Shown here in pieces: positions 34,480 to 46,700 of a stretch of DNA of 64,000 bases. Origin of the DNA: Taenia hydatigena (Eukaryota > Platyhelminthes > Cestoda > Cyclophyllidea > Taeniidae); NCBI GenBank assembly GCA_036345935.2, contig JADWOT020001313.1:62001-126000 (forward strand), written 5' to 3'. Both the position numbers and the translations under genes were made by a program. Within the stretch, counting starts at the first letter, position 1. Each line of letters starts with the position of its first letter. Below the pieces are notes generated by a model, which saw only the letters and a program-made list of their open reading frames with translations, did no database searches and was not told the origin of the DNA.

Positions 34480-37400
34480 TAAATTTTCTTTATCTCTCCC
34501 TCTGCTTGTAGTAGCACCGGGCTTGTTCAACAATGAATTGCAATAAGAAGGATAGATGTGATACCCACTTAGATGCTTGAAGAAAGGGGCAACAAATCGA
34601 ACTAAAATGTGGGAGGTGGAATGTCATCATGCTTGGTGAAAGGCTAGAATCCATAATATCCGCTTTATTAACGACGCCCTAACCTACTAGCCTGTCTCAT
34701 CACCACCAATCTTCAACCCTCATTTTTCCTTCGTTCTCTCACTACCAAATCCTTTCCACTACTTTTCCTTTGCACTTACTCCCCTATATTCACATCCTTC
34801 TTCACCTACTCACCTCATCCACTCCTGCTGTCAAGCTCTCTCCTCCGACCAGATGCCATACTTCGCTGTTATGACAAATGGAAGGCCATGTGTGGTAGAT
34901 TAAGTGTGACCAGTGGAGTCACGTATTGCACCAGTGGAAAAGGAAGGAGTAGAAAACAAGTTTTAGCAATCTCCGTAGCTCTGATGTCAGAACACTTGCG
35001 AACCAGTTGAGTTTTGCTTGCCTCATTGCCTCGGCTTCACCATGTCCTATTGCCTTAGCAACTACCCGCTCTAGCATCGTGAACTCACACCATATACAAA
35101 CTGATGGATCGAATGTGTAGGCGGATGGGTGGGTAGCTTATTTGGTACTTTTTTGTAGAAATTTGGTTAATAAGAAAGCTGATGCTTAGAACTTCTATTT
35201 AAATAAGATCTAGGCTGCATGTTTGGGGTTCTAAAGCATTCCTAGACATAATATACCAGGAATGGCAATGATAAGGCTAAGAATGTTTTTTTTTCAGCGG
35301 TTGCCCGCTAGCAGTAATTCCATTATGCAGAAAACATAACACTATTTACGAATTTCGTACACTGCTACTTCATTTATGTCTCGCATTCAAATTGGCAAAC
35401 GCTGCTCAGATCACCCGCATACGTTTATTTTCCATTAATTTAAGGCAGCAATCGAAAATAGGGTGTTTGTTTGTTAACATTAGTCTTGGTTGAATGGCAA
35501 AACGAATTAATCCTGTTTGTGTTTTGCACGAACCATTTAATGGCTAATTAGTTCGTGGTCGTACAGACATCCAGTAATTGATGACCGCACCTTATTGTTC
35601 ATCTAGAGGCTGAACAGTTTTAGAAAGTAGCAATGCTGTTGCAATGCTTGTTTCATTGCACATTTTAAGTGAGAGGCATCAGTGACTACGAATAGGTAAG
35701 TAGAGGGAGCATCATCTGCAACTGAGGATGAAGAGTAGACTGGATGAGCACAGCCTTGGTTACTGTTCTCCCTGCCTATGCGATCATTTCACTCAATACT
35801 AAGGCCTGAGAACCAAGGCTAAAAATGAGAAGCCAATCGCAATACACTAACAGATGAGACGGTGGATCATTACTTATTACAGATTCCCTTACCAGCCACG
35901 GCTTGTCCAAATTATATAGCTTACGGCTAAGACCATTCAGTTCATCAAGTTTTAGCATTTGTGGGAATTAACCCCTGCATTAGTGGGTTGATACTCTAAA
36001 TGGGGTGCAAAAACCAGGTCATCCGCATGCCCTGATGAAGATTTCGTGAGATAATTAAAATTGACTTACTGGTAGATGAGCGAGAGTAGCCACTTCCAAG
36101 ACGTGCGTGTGTATGAGATTGTCGGACCTTGTTGTATGCACACGAAAGCGACAACGGTGAAGCGACATAAATGAGACAAATTGGAATGATTCCGAAACAT
36201 AAAGTCCCGCAAAATAATAATATTTTAAAGTAAACTCTGATATGCATAGGGCAAGAAACTGTTAACTGCTCCATACTTTTCGTTTAATAGACCGTGTGAT
36301 AAAGGGCTTGTTATTGTTGACACTATTAGCGAACAGTTAAACCATCCGCTTGCTTGTCATTCATTTCCTTCGCCCTGCATACTGCTCTGGTAGGTGGGTG
36401 TTCTATCAGCGCGTAGGCTTTCGCGAGACACACGTATCTGGTCTATTCATTCTTCTTGCATCACAAGTGCTCGCTCAAGCCACACGAGTGGTTATTGCTG
36501 TGTGATAGATGCATAGCGTGCTTGTAGGAAAGCATAAGATTTCGGGTAACACTCATTTGTTGAAGTCGTCACGTATGGGAAGATTTATTTTTCAGCACAG
36601 TGATTGTGTGATAAGCTGCCATGTTGTGCACTTACCAACAAAAGTAACATCTCTGAGACGGTATAATACCCAATGTGGCTGCACGGAATAAGTGAAAGAA
36701 TTATGAGAGCAGCGCGTGAAAGGACATAACGACTTGTAACATAGTGAAATATTCAGACTAATCGTTGCACGCTCATTCAATTCCCTAATTCCATCAACTT
36801 TTAGTTATGCTGAAGTTTTGGTCGTACAACCTAGAGTCACAGTGCAATGGAAACCGTTATGCGATTCCAACTTGGGATAACTGCATTTTGATTTGTGACG
36901 AATTTTAGGATGAGATCAAGAATGTAAGGAAGGCTGCCATTGGTTTTAAACCCTTACCTATGCGTGGAGGCAAGTGTTTCGCAAAGGTCTTTCAAGTTCC
37001 ACTCTCCCACACGATTCTTGGCGAAGTTGACAGCAGTACCATTGCGTTCACAAATAGACAAACCCCTTCTTGGTCTGTCCTTTAGTTCGAGCAAAGCAAG
37101 TTAGGCAGCTTTAGCGAGAGTTCCGACCAACACCTCTTCCTTCTAGAATGCTTGGCACCCGGAACAGCAGAAAGGACTCAGTATAAGCCGAATGCAAGGC
37201 ATAGAAATGGGCGGAATGAAATCTAGGAATGCTAGTACGCTGTTCATTGATGTCAATAGCAAATATGTGTAAGCACTGCGTGCAATACCTGCCTCACGTG
37301 ATTACATACTAACTTAGGTATTCGTTTACTTTTTTAAAATCAATGTTTGTTCAAATAGGTGGTTTTGGTTATGCATCACAATCGTCTAGGAAAGCAGGTA

Positions 37401-38308
37401 ATTAAGATACACTTTTGCACTCACGACTACAAAATCGTCGCTGCTAACCAACATATTATACAGGGTTGAGAGACCGACATCGTCGAAACGAAGATGAAAC
37501 CCTAAAATCATGCTGCTAAGATGACAGCATAAGTAGAAATTCCCTTAGAAGAACATCGGTAATAATTGTATGGTAACAAAATGCCTACTTCTGCTTAAGG
37601 TATTTAATTTGGGTCTAAACTAACAACCAAGAGATGGTGAGCGCGATAAATACATTGCATAGCCAATATTAATAAAGAGAAGGCAATAAGAAATGTTCGT
37701 GAGCTGATTGCAAGTAAAGGCTGAAGACTCAAATTAGTTTAAAGAACACTTTCCAATTGCATGCAAAATAGGAATCGCCTACACTGAAATTATCCCAAAG
37801 AAACAGCAGTCAATTAGCACACCCGTCCTCGTATGTGGCGAAGATCATTGCCAATCGTGCGAGCCCTTCCTTCAAAACAGAGTTCCTTCTAACCTGATCC
37901 TATTCCTTTACTGATCATTATGCAGTACTCAAGGCTACAGTGGATGCCAAAATTTGACATGATTTTAGTGACTTTAACAAAATTATCTATCAACATCAGG
38001 TGCAGAAGTCTAACCATTGTGTGCTGTCAACCTGGTCGTCATTGCGGTTCATCAACAACAATCTCAATCAATTGAACAAGTGGCGATAGGGCACCAAAAG
38101 AATAGAAGGACTGTTGGCGTAGTCTGCCACTGCATAGCTTGGCGAAATAAGTACAACTTGCAAGCTCTATTTTTAACTAGCTTAAATTACCGCCAAATCG
38201 GCCAAACAAACTGCCATTAACAAAAAACAAAGAAGCCAAGTTATTCATAAGAGGGTATTTTTTGACACTAATGTTTTGTCGCTCCGTACGAGGATGTATC
38301 CTCCCTGC
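34480..38308. other. No gene recognised
   Basis: Long AT-rich stretch without recognisable domains, RNA genes or repeats beyond simple low-complexity runs. Confidence 0.45.
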
Positions 38309-38731
38309 TCAGTGGAAATGCATCTCAGGACAGTACAGACTGGCTACAGACAAGTAGAGAGTCAGTGGGTCTGGTCGTATGGTATCACCTGGACATATGC
38401 CAAAACAGATTTTCCAAGGCTTCCTGAAGACCCGTTGGGTGCCATCATCGAACCTCCAAAAAGCACGACTGATCCTACTTCGGAAGCTACTCCGTCCAGC
38501 CGGTAAGTGATCATCTCTCCTCCTACTAGATTCATCGGGTTCGCCAACCGGCTCCCTATCTTCCTCTACCTCCAGCGCATCGGTCACCACATCACGTCCC
38601 AAGGCATTAGATATCTCGAAAAGATCCGCCGCCAATTTCCGCGCAGCCTCACCCTCTGACGTCATGGCTGCAAAGACGCGATGAATGGCAAATCGCGATG
38701 AATAAATTGGACCCTCATCTGCTATTTTCAT
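38309..38731 (-). CDS. Unidentified open frame starting at the inverted repeat
   Basis: A 140-codon frame starts with ATG at 38,731 (minus), just outside the left arm of an inverted repeat. It begins MKIADEGP; the mirror-image ATG at 38,926 on the + strand begins MEIADNSP. The first 85 residues are charged and helical-looking (EAARKLAADLFEISNALG, then acidic). The block is more GC-rich than its flanks. No domain is recognised. It may be a fragment of a transposon-encoded protein. A good donor (CCG|GTAAGT at 38,502) on the opposite strand makes a + strand exon an alternative reading. Confidence 0.35.
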   Translation of the reverse strand: MKIADEGPIYSSRFAIHRVFAAMTSEGEAARKLAADLFEISNALGRDVVTDALEVEEDREPVGEPDESSRRRDDHLPAGRSSFRSRISRAFWRFDDGTQRVFRKPWKICFGICPGDTIRPDPLTLYLSVASLYCPEMHFH

Positions 38732-38960
38732 CGTCCCTTTGCAAGGCTAAGCCTGCAAATCAGTACTTTTTTTCCAAGTCGTAGTGGCTCAGTGATGCAT
38801 ATAATATGTATACGCGCATGTTGCTTTTACCCTTGACATAAGATCTTCAGTTTGCATCACTGAGACACTGCAGCTTGGAAAACCAACACGCATTGATTCG
38901 CAAGCTTAGCCTTGCAAGACTGGCAATGGAAATAGCAGATAATAGTCCGTTCCATCCTTC
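38690..38960. repeat. Head-to-head inverted repeat with two divergent ATGs
   Basis: The inner arms, 38,739-38,800 and 38,852-38,918, are complementary with about 50 bp between: left GCAAGGCTAAGC...CTCAGTGATGCAT and right TTGCATCACTGAGA...GCTTAGCCTTGC. The similarity extends outward through TCTGCTATTTTCAT (left) and its counterpart ATGGAAATAGCAGA (right), so each arm is about 100 bp and ends inside a start codon and the first 8 codons of an open frame pointing away from the centre. The right frame stops after 24 codons (38,926-39,000). The arms are not identical, so it is not a recent foldback. Confidence 0.65.
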
Positions 38961-40169
38961 CGATAACGAAGAGCTTCCAAATCTTTCTCAAAAGAAGTGA
39001 AAGATGGTTGGAAAAGAGTGGTTTGCCAAAGTCCTTGTCTATCTACACCCGTGGGCGATATACTGAAACGGGGCAGCAGCAGGACGCGGCGTTGTAAAGG
39101 TCTCGACTTAACATGAAACACTCAGGACATGATTCGCCAAATCTGGAACACAAAGATGTTTGCAAATTTTAACGCCACTTCGAGTGGCGAATCGGCAATG
39201 TTGTCTTGTTTGTCATATTGTGTCTTAAATGTTTGGAAGGTGCTTTTACAAATAAATTGCTAAGCTTAATCGTTGTGGAAAAGTTTTGATTTTTCTAGTA
39301 AGAGACAAACCTCTAAATCATATTTTACCGAGTACAAAAATTTGCGAGCCAAAGCCATTTGAACGAATTTTCCTACCTATGATGATGCGTCTGCACAAAT
39401 TGGAGGTTAACGAGATCTACTACCAAGCACATTATGCAATCTTGATCAAATGTTTACCGTTTAATGCGTTTCTTCTTTTTAAAATCACGCTGAATAGAGT
39501 AGGACTCGATGCATCCTAATGCGTGAAGTTATCGACCATAATTGTCTCAAGCGTGGCACATTGGTACTCTTTTTCTGATCCGAGAAAACTTGATCAATCA
39601 ACCGCCGTAAGCAATAATTTCTCAGTGTTCGTAAGCAACGGTATTTATTTGTTTGGTTTAGATTGACCTTGTCTTTGAAATAATCGTTCCATATCCTGTT
39701 CCTTATTAGACTGGATCGGGAGGTTTTTAAAGTTAGTACAGTCGGTAATGTTCCATTCGTGGTGGTGGTGAAGCACAAAACCACGGAGGAATGCTTGCTG
39801 ATTATCTACAATACGACTTTATCTGATAGCTACACGGTATGCAAATGCTACTTAATTCGAATTCGGTAGGTGAGCAGAATATTTGTTTTTGGCGATTTCT
39901 GCCCCTTCGAACTGCGTCTCATTTGTTATCACTAGTAAACATATGTGTGCATTATCATCACATCGCAAAATTATCTTCGTGAATGCGTAGCGGGTACTGT
40001 AATTTATGAGTAGGCTTTGCAAGTATCTACACCTGATAGAAGTTGATTGCCATGGCTAACTCGAAGGCTAAAACGAAACAATACATTTCTTTTATCGAAA
40101 TATGGTTACGAAATTCTCATTTTCATTGACTTCTAGCCTCTCAAGAAGCAGTCTACTTATTTCTTTTAG
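38961..40169. other. Upstream region of the FN3 gene, possible undetected exons
   Basis: A pyrimidine-rich acceptor near 39,709 followed by an open segment to a GTATGC donor near 39,837 is a possible exon, and a minus-strand 99-codon frame (39,485-39,784) overlaps it. I cannot decide between them. Confidence 0.3.
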
Positions 40170-40311
40170 TGGAACGTTTTGCTTAGTCGCGAATCACAAT
40201 TCATCCTGGTGTAATTGCTTAGATCGAGGCACTGGATATCTGCCAAGGTGGGAAACGTGCGTCTTTGGCAATCGCTGTGCTGATCAGAAAACAATCATTA
40301 GAGCTTCCTTC
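40170..40311 (+). other. Cys-rich, EGF-like-looking open segment
   Basis: After an acceptor TTCTTTTAG (40,169) an open stretch encodes GTFC-x8-CNC-x13-C, close to the second half of an EGF-like domain (C-x-C, a GY pair, then C), followed by VFGNRC. It enters in phase 2, and none of its possible donors leaves in phase 1 as the next FN3 exon requires. It may be an exon of the same gene with an unseen partner, or chance. Confidence 0.25.
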
Positions 40312-40550
40312 TAAGTTTGACCTCCAAAGCGATTTGCTTAAATCTCTTCTGAGGTCCGACGTACAAGCTTATTCCGTTCCCACCGAGGCAATGGTTGAAC
40401 GTAAATATCTTTCAAAATCATAAGTTTCTTTACAATTTGCGATAATAGGAGCACTGTGCAGAGGTAGCATATTTAAAAGAGAATGATTTCCCTCTTCTTT
40501 GGATGAACGAAATTGTTTATCTGACGAGATGAGTGTTTTGGTTATTCTAG

Positions 40551-43500
40551 TTGATCCACCGTGCGATATCTACGGAAAGTTGGAGCTGAAGTCACCCAAG
40601 ACTGCTCGTCTCATCGTCACATCCCGTCCGCCAGCTTCACATCCTCGTTTAATCCGTCGCTTCACCTTCGTTTTTAGTCATATTTATGAGACAATTGTTT
40701 TCGATCTCGTCGACGATAAAGTAAGTTTTTCGTCCTCCTTCCTTCCTACCTTCCCTTCCAAATTTCGACCCTTTCAGATTACTAATGTTTGCTAGCAACT
40801 TTGCAATACCATACATTCTACAGCTTCGGGTAGGACTTGATTCGATGGAGTGGAGCTAATTAGTTAGGGCTGAATTGTTAACTTCGATGAGTGTGCGATT
40901 GAAATAATAATGGCTCTTGTGCGTACTTCGTTTAAACTATAACGTGTCTCCCTCCGCGCATCCCTGGTCATTCTTCTACACCGACCGAGGCCGAAACGAG
41001 TGCTATGCCCTACTTCTTCATAAAGATGAGAAGGTGTAGGCATGAATGAAGACCAAATTAGAGCACTATCGTAATGACGAATGAAGCTGTCAGGCTTACG
41101 GATTTGGTATTGTTTGAGACGGTTTGGCGCATTACATCACCCTACAAACGCTGCTGTCATGATCATATCCCAAAAAGAAAAGAACCAGGCAGCACTCCTC
41201 GATTAGTGTGTGCAACTCCTTCCTAATGACACATTTGTTAATTTGGGTAAAGAGGATGCTTTGGTACACCTTCTGCCTTGTGGGACTGCACGGATTTGGA
41301 CATCATCTATAGTGTAAGACTTATGCGCCTTAGATCCCCATTGAAGACACCATTGAGTAGGGGTGCCCTACGTAAAATTTGTTGTAAATTTACTGAAGCA
41401 ACGGCAAGGGAATGTTAGGCTGTTAGCTTACTTACCCAAATGTCAAGGGCGTCACACGAGACTTCTTTTAGTCCTATGGCTACTAACACAGACGCGTTAC
41501 ATCTGCATTATCTTTTACTTGACTACTTTAGGATCTGTCTAAATACAGAAGCAAAAATGTCATTGGGCATGACAAAATTGTGCACTCTCAATACGAAAGG
41601 ACCATGCAATTCGAAGTTTGTCCAAAAGCTCTCCACGCGTATCCAGGCAACTACACTGTTACGGCATATACAAATGATGCTGCGAGCAGAAGAGCTGTTC
41701 ACCCCATTATTATGCCCAAGTTTTGTGAGTGTCCTCATTTCGCCTCCTCTCATAACTTGGCTTATGCTATTATATTTTATGGAGAGAAGCAAAATGAAAT
41801 ATTGTTTTGTTATTCTCTTTTCCAGTCGCCTTGCAGCCCCCATTTTACGAGATATACGCCTCCTGGGATAGTGTAACAGTGAAATGGGACAGCCCACAGC
41901 TCTTTTCAACTTCGTGCACGTATCTCGTGGACGCGGTCCCGTATGACAGGAATGCAAGCCGTGTGATACAACAACCTCGACCCAACCAACAAAGGTTGAC
42001 ATTCCATAACCTCTCCCCAGATGCCAAATATGGCATCAAATTAGGATCCAACTGCACTGGAAGTGATCCCTTTTGGACCCACCCAGGTGACGTTGAAACC
42101 AACGCTGGAAGTAAGGACGATCAGACACAAGTATTTGCATATATCTTATGATGGCGGCTACTTTATTGTTAACTTGCTATTTCCTTCTAAGTACCGGGAG
42201 TTCCGAGAGACATAAAATTGACACAAAATGGGCCAAAATCGGCGAAACTGACCTGGATACCGCCGCTTAAACTGCCTGGTAAACACCCTTATTACGAGTG
42301 GAATTGTGGGCTCAAAAATAGCTATGTCAGAATGAGGGGCAAAACGGAGGACACGCATACGGTTTTGGCGAATGTTGGACCGGGACTTTTGTCATGCACA
42401 GTGCAAGCTCTAATGAAGACAAAGAGACACATGGATAACTACGGAACTCCAAGCTCTCCTATCGAGCTACACATTGATTCTGCAGGTAAGAACTATGTGT
42501 CTTCGTAAGTAAAAGCATAGAATTCAGAGGTCTTCTCTCCAAAGGCATGTGAAACCATATGCAGCACTAAAAGGTGTGGATGGATGGTAGGGTTAGTGCG
42601 AAATGAATGAAGAGATGCAGGTTGCAATGATAATAATAATTGTTATTATTTTCGACCTACGACTGTTAAATTTTTTTGCATTTCTTGCCAATCTCTCATC
42701 AGAGTATGGTACACCCACCAGCACCTCCACCACGCCTACTACTGTGTCAACCAGGGCTCCAAAGGGGAAGGAGGAGGTAGCAGTAGAGAAGAGAACAGAA
42801 GCAGCCCCCATCACTACACAACGTAAGACGTGCTGTGATTAGCCCAAGCTGTCTCCTCTTCTGACAACTGACTGAAGACTTACCATTTATGTTTGCCACT
42901 TTGAATGGCTCAGATTCCAATGCACCGGAAAAATTACAAATTGGTCCAAATTATAAAATCCTGAGTCAACTCTTAGAATGTCAAGGCTGTTGATATATAG
43001 AGTCATAACCATGTCTAGCCCTACCAGGCTGAAGTCGTCTCATTAGAAGCACTTCGAGTACCAAGAAGGTAAGCCAATGAAATGTTGGCACGAATCTCAT
43101 TAATCAATGAGAATGCTGCGTTTTTGATTATTTCAGAACCAGTGCCTCCTGAGACCACCCACTCAACTCTTTCAACAGCTGTTAAAGTCGGTAAGTTTTT
43201 GGACTTCCTATGTTAACCTCATCGGCTGAGCGATATTTTAACCCCAATACCACAGCCTTTTCATTCGGTAAGGCCTATAGAAATTGGGCGTTCTTGTTAG
43301 CCTTCACAAATTTCAGCCCAAATGCCGTAGAACCTTTAAGATATTTGAACAGTTTGGCAGAATCGGTTAGGTCTTTTAGTGATTTTGCTGAATTACTGAA
43401 GCTTTACTGACGCTAATCGGTGAGGGTTTGCTTCGAATAGACGCTAACACTTCGCAAACTGTCGAACCATTTGACCATAATTACTCAACTCTTCTTACGG

Positions 43501-43713
43501 GGCAAACAACTAAGGGTAAGTTTAGCCTTCCGTATGAATGCATCCAAATGAAATGTTACTGACTTAAGGAGACAATTTTGAATGCTTAAAGGACAAATAA
43601 ATACTTCGACTGTGATGCACGCTGTCTTCGGGTGCTTGGAGGTTTCCTTTAGCCGCTATTCTTGGGATAATTTTGCAGAAATGGCGCCGGAAAAACGCAA
43701 CGAAAATGTTTGA
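40551..43713 (+). CDS. Fibronectin type III protein gene (eight exons seen, 5' end missing)
   Basis: Exons: 40,551-40,720, 41,532-41,724, 41,826-42,110, 42,192-42,485, 42,703-42,822, 43,137-43,190, 43,441-43,515, 43,679-43,713 (TGA). All junctions are phase 1 except the first, which is phase 0 and lies inside domain 1; donors are mostly GTAAG. Exons 3 and 4 each encode one complete FN3 module: exon 3 has VTVKWDSP...LTFHNLSPDAKYGIKLGSNC, exon 4 has AKLTWIPPLKLPG...YYEWNC. Exons 1 and 2 together form a more diverged module ending in a YPGNYTVTAYTND strand. Exons 5-8 are short and rich in Thr, Ser and Pro, like a mucin-type stalk. One FN3 module per phase 1-1 exon is usual for extracellular proteins. 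The signal peptide and further 5' exons were not found. No membrane anchor is visible, and the last exon is the least sure; an acceptor near 43,784 is an alternative ending. Confidence 0.75.
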
Positions 43714-46700
43714 GTGAGTTGTCAGCTACGAATCTGCTTATTTGTTTAACAGGTCTTTTACCTTTTTATTTGCGCTTCTTTTTTAGAAATCCCCCTCCTG
43801 CTAAACTACCGTCGTTCTACTCGTAGGGAGGGTCCTTGACTGAAATCTTCAGATCGTAGTTTCTCTCGAATGGGCTACTAAAAATGCGCACCCATAGATG
43901 GAGAGTAGCCATTTTTGACTTTGTGAAACTCAAAGTGTGCTTCGTGTATCCCCCATCTTTTCTCTTTTCTCCTCATGTGCCCAATTATTTCAACATCCAA
44001 ACGCACATTTCTTATGGTGAAGATTGTGTGAAACAGTTTGAGTGCTTGCATTCCGTTTATGTTTGAGCAAAGATTCTTCGCTGAAGTCAAAATGCATAGT
44101 ATGGATGGGAACATGCTGTTGACATTGAAAAGAACTCAAAGCCGTGTTGTAGAGCGAAACACAATGTGCAGAGACTGAACCGTTATTGCAGTGCAACGCA
44201 TAGTAGAGCAAGCTGTCAGACAAATCACTGCGTTCAAGCCAGTCATGGCAAAAGTTCAAATTTTTGATCACTTGCGATTGAAATTTTTTAAAGTGTATGC
44301 GATTCTCCAGTTCCATTAAACTATTATTACAAGCTATAGCATAATTATACTTTAGGATACACTAAAAAGTCTGTAAAGATGGCACAAAATTGCTTTTTTT
44401 TGGGTCAGCTTATTGTGAATTCCAGGTTCAATTGGTTTTGAGGTTGTACAGGCTACTAACGGACCTAATGTGGCCTGGAGTCAACATCAAGCCTTTTCAC
44501 ACGATTTCTACAACATTCACTTCGGTAACCCTAGTGATTGAGAAAACGCTAAAGCCGTCCCTTTGCTTCACTCTTTCATGGACAATCATTAGGCACCCCT
44601 ACCACCCTTGTCATTCTGTCTACGCCTTTTCGCTGTTATTTGGAATAAGACTTAGCGTTGCTACAGCGACTCGACTAGCGCCTCATCATGTCTCTTCAAG
44701 GCACCTCCATATCAATATTCGAGGGTGAGAGCGGAAGTATCCTAAGTTTTCTGGCCAAGCTAATATGGGACTTAGATAGAAAAGGGCATAGGTAGGGCTG
44801 ATAACTTAAAACAGTCTTTTGTTCCTTGTGGAATTCTGTCATTGCTACTGTCGTAGTGCGTATTTGACTCACCGATTAGCTGGATGGAAGGTAACTTTGC
44901 CACAGACGGATTCTTCGACGCGGCTTGATCCACCCAGACCATCGTGCTTCGCCTAGACTTCGGTGAGGAAAGCCAGCATGAAATACAGTGTGCGTCTGTA
45001 ATTGATTGTGTTATTTGTGATGAGCAATCAGACACAGGCAATGGCAAGTTCAAAGCTTTGACAGCATTGCACTTGCTGGAATCGTTTGTGTCAAGTGTTC
45101 CATCTTATCTATTTTTTGTACCAATTTCTCTCTTCCTACAACATTTGATTTCCTGTAACCAAAGGCTCGGATCTAGGACTTTCTCCATGGCCAATTGTGT
45201 GAAATGCCGATGATGTCCGTTATTGAGCACTTTAAACCCTCGCAGTCTGTTCACTTGGTTAGGCTTTTTGCATCTCGTTAAGGCCGAATTTATACTTCCT
45301 TTCTCCAAGGTCATCCATCCACCAACCTTAGAACCCGATTGGCTCTGATTCGTCCATGAAGAAACGCAGCACTCGTCGAGATTTTGTAAACGCTTTTCAA
45401 AACCAACTACTTTCTTTAAGATCAAGAAATGAAAATGAATACCTCTATGGGAACACTTTTTGTGTGACTATTACTTATTCTTGTTGTATAAGGATTACAT
45501 CATCCAGCCATTCACTCTCTCTTCTATGGCTAGAGAGAATACTGCTCTATATTCAGTGGTAGAAGTGCAAGTCGTGCAATGTCTTATAGAAATGTATCGC
45601 CACGGTGTCCGATTTACACGATGTGGAATATGATTGTTTAATTATGACCAGTAGAATTTTAGAGATATCTAATGACAATAAGTCATACCAATCTTTTTTT
45701 AGGTAATGGAAAAAAGGAAATTTTACTGAATGCATGTGACATAAGAAATTATCCTAATTTCTTAAATTGCCATTTCAAATTAAACGCATGACACGGCTTC
45801 GTGCGGTCCTTTCTGAGAGGGTTATTACCAGGGCCCTTCGTAGCTGTTTGACTGCTTTGATCATTATACCTTTTTAAGGGATATCAGCTGTGTGACAGGA
45901 ATATAAATGATAGGGGTTTTTCAGTTGGGCACAGTGCTACTTATTGGTTTCAGTAGCAGCAAAATATTTGGGGTGTAATGAAGGCTAATAAGCATCAAGC
46001 TCTACGTGAGGGTAACTCCATCGGTGCTGGACGGCATTTTCGAAGAGTCTCTGACGTCCTTATAAACTAATATTAGTATTAGGATGTGCGTAGCTTTATT
46101 TTTTGACCTAAGTCAATTCCTGGGCATCGCAAAAATGGATCAAAATTGTGTCGAGCTGTTTCCTCAAATGCCTCAACACTGTTATATTGCGATACATGAG
46201 TTTCCCTAAAAGTTCCTAATTCATTTGCAATCCATTTGGCCTGTTGTTTTCTCAAAGAAGTGTCACTAGACAGTTGTAACGTTTCGTCTTATCACTTTAG
46301 GAAAGTCTTGCACGGGTTTCATGATTCCCTTTGCGTTGGTTCGTTTATTTGTCACAACTTTAACGAGTGGAGTGGCATTTGTCCTAATACGTTGGTGACC
46401 AAAGGAGATTAGAAAGAACCTACGCATATATTTTGACAGTTTTATCTTTTCTTCCAAAAATAAGCATTATATACATCAACCGCACCTAAACTGTCTAATA
46501 TAAAACAGCCCCCTTCCCTTAAGGAAAGGAAAAACTGCTGAATTCGAGCTGCTGAGTCTTAATAAAAATCCATTCTAGATTAGAATTACAAGTAAGGGAG
46601 CAGTTGTGTATTTGTGCCAACGCAAATTTCTTTGCCAGAATGGGTCCCCCGCACATCAGGCATGCCGAAATCAAAAGCCTTTTAAACTATAGGTACCGAA

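Noticed and set aside
41523..42002. 159-codon minus-strand open frame
   Set aside because: It is antisense to FN3 exons 2 and 3, whose splice phases and domain motifs are convincing.
43020..43067. Open segment before a GTAAGC donor within the FN3 gene
   Set aside because: Reading it in the phase-1 frame of the neighbouring exons gives an immediate stop.
44772..45425. Overlapping open frames on both strands near 45 kb
   Set aside because: No domain or splice structure could be established.
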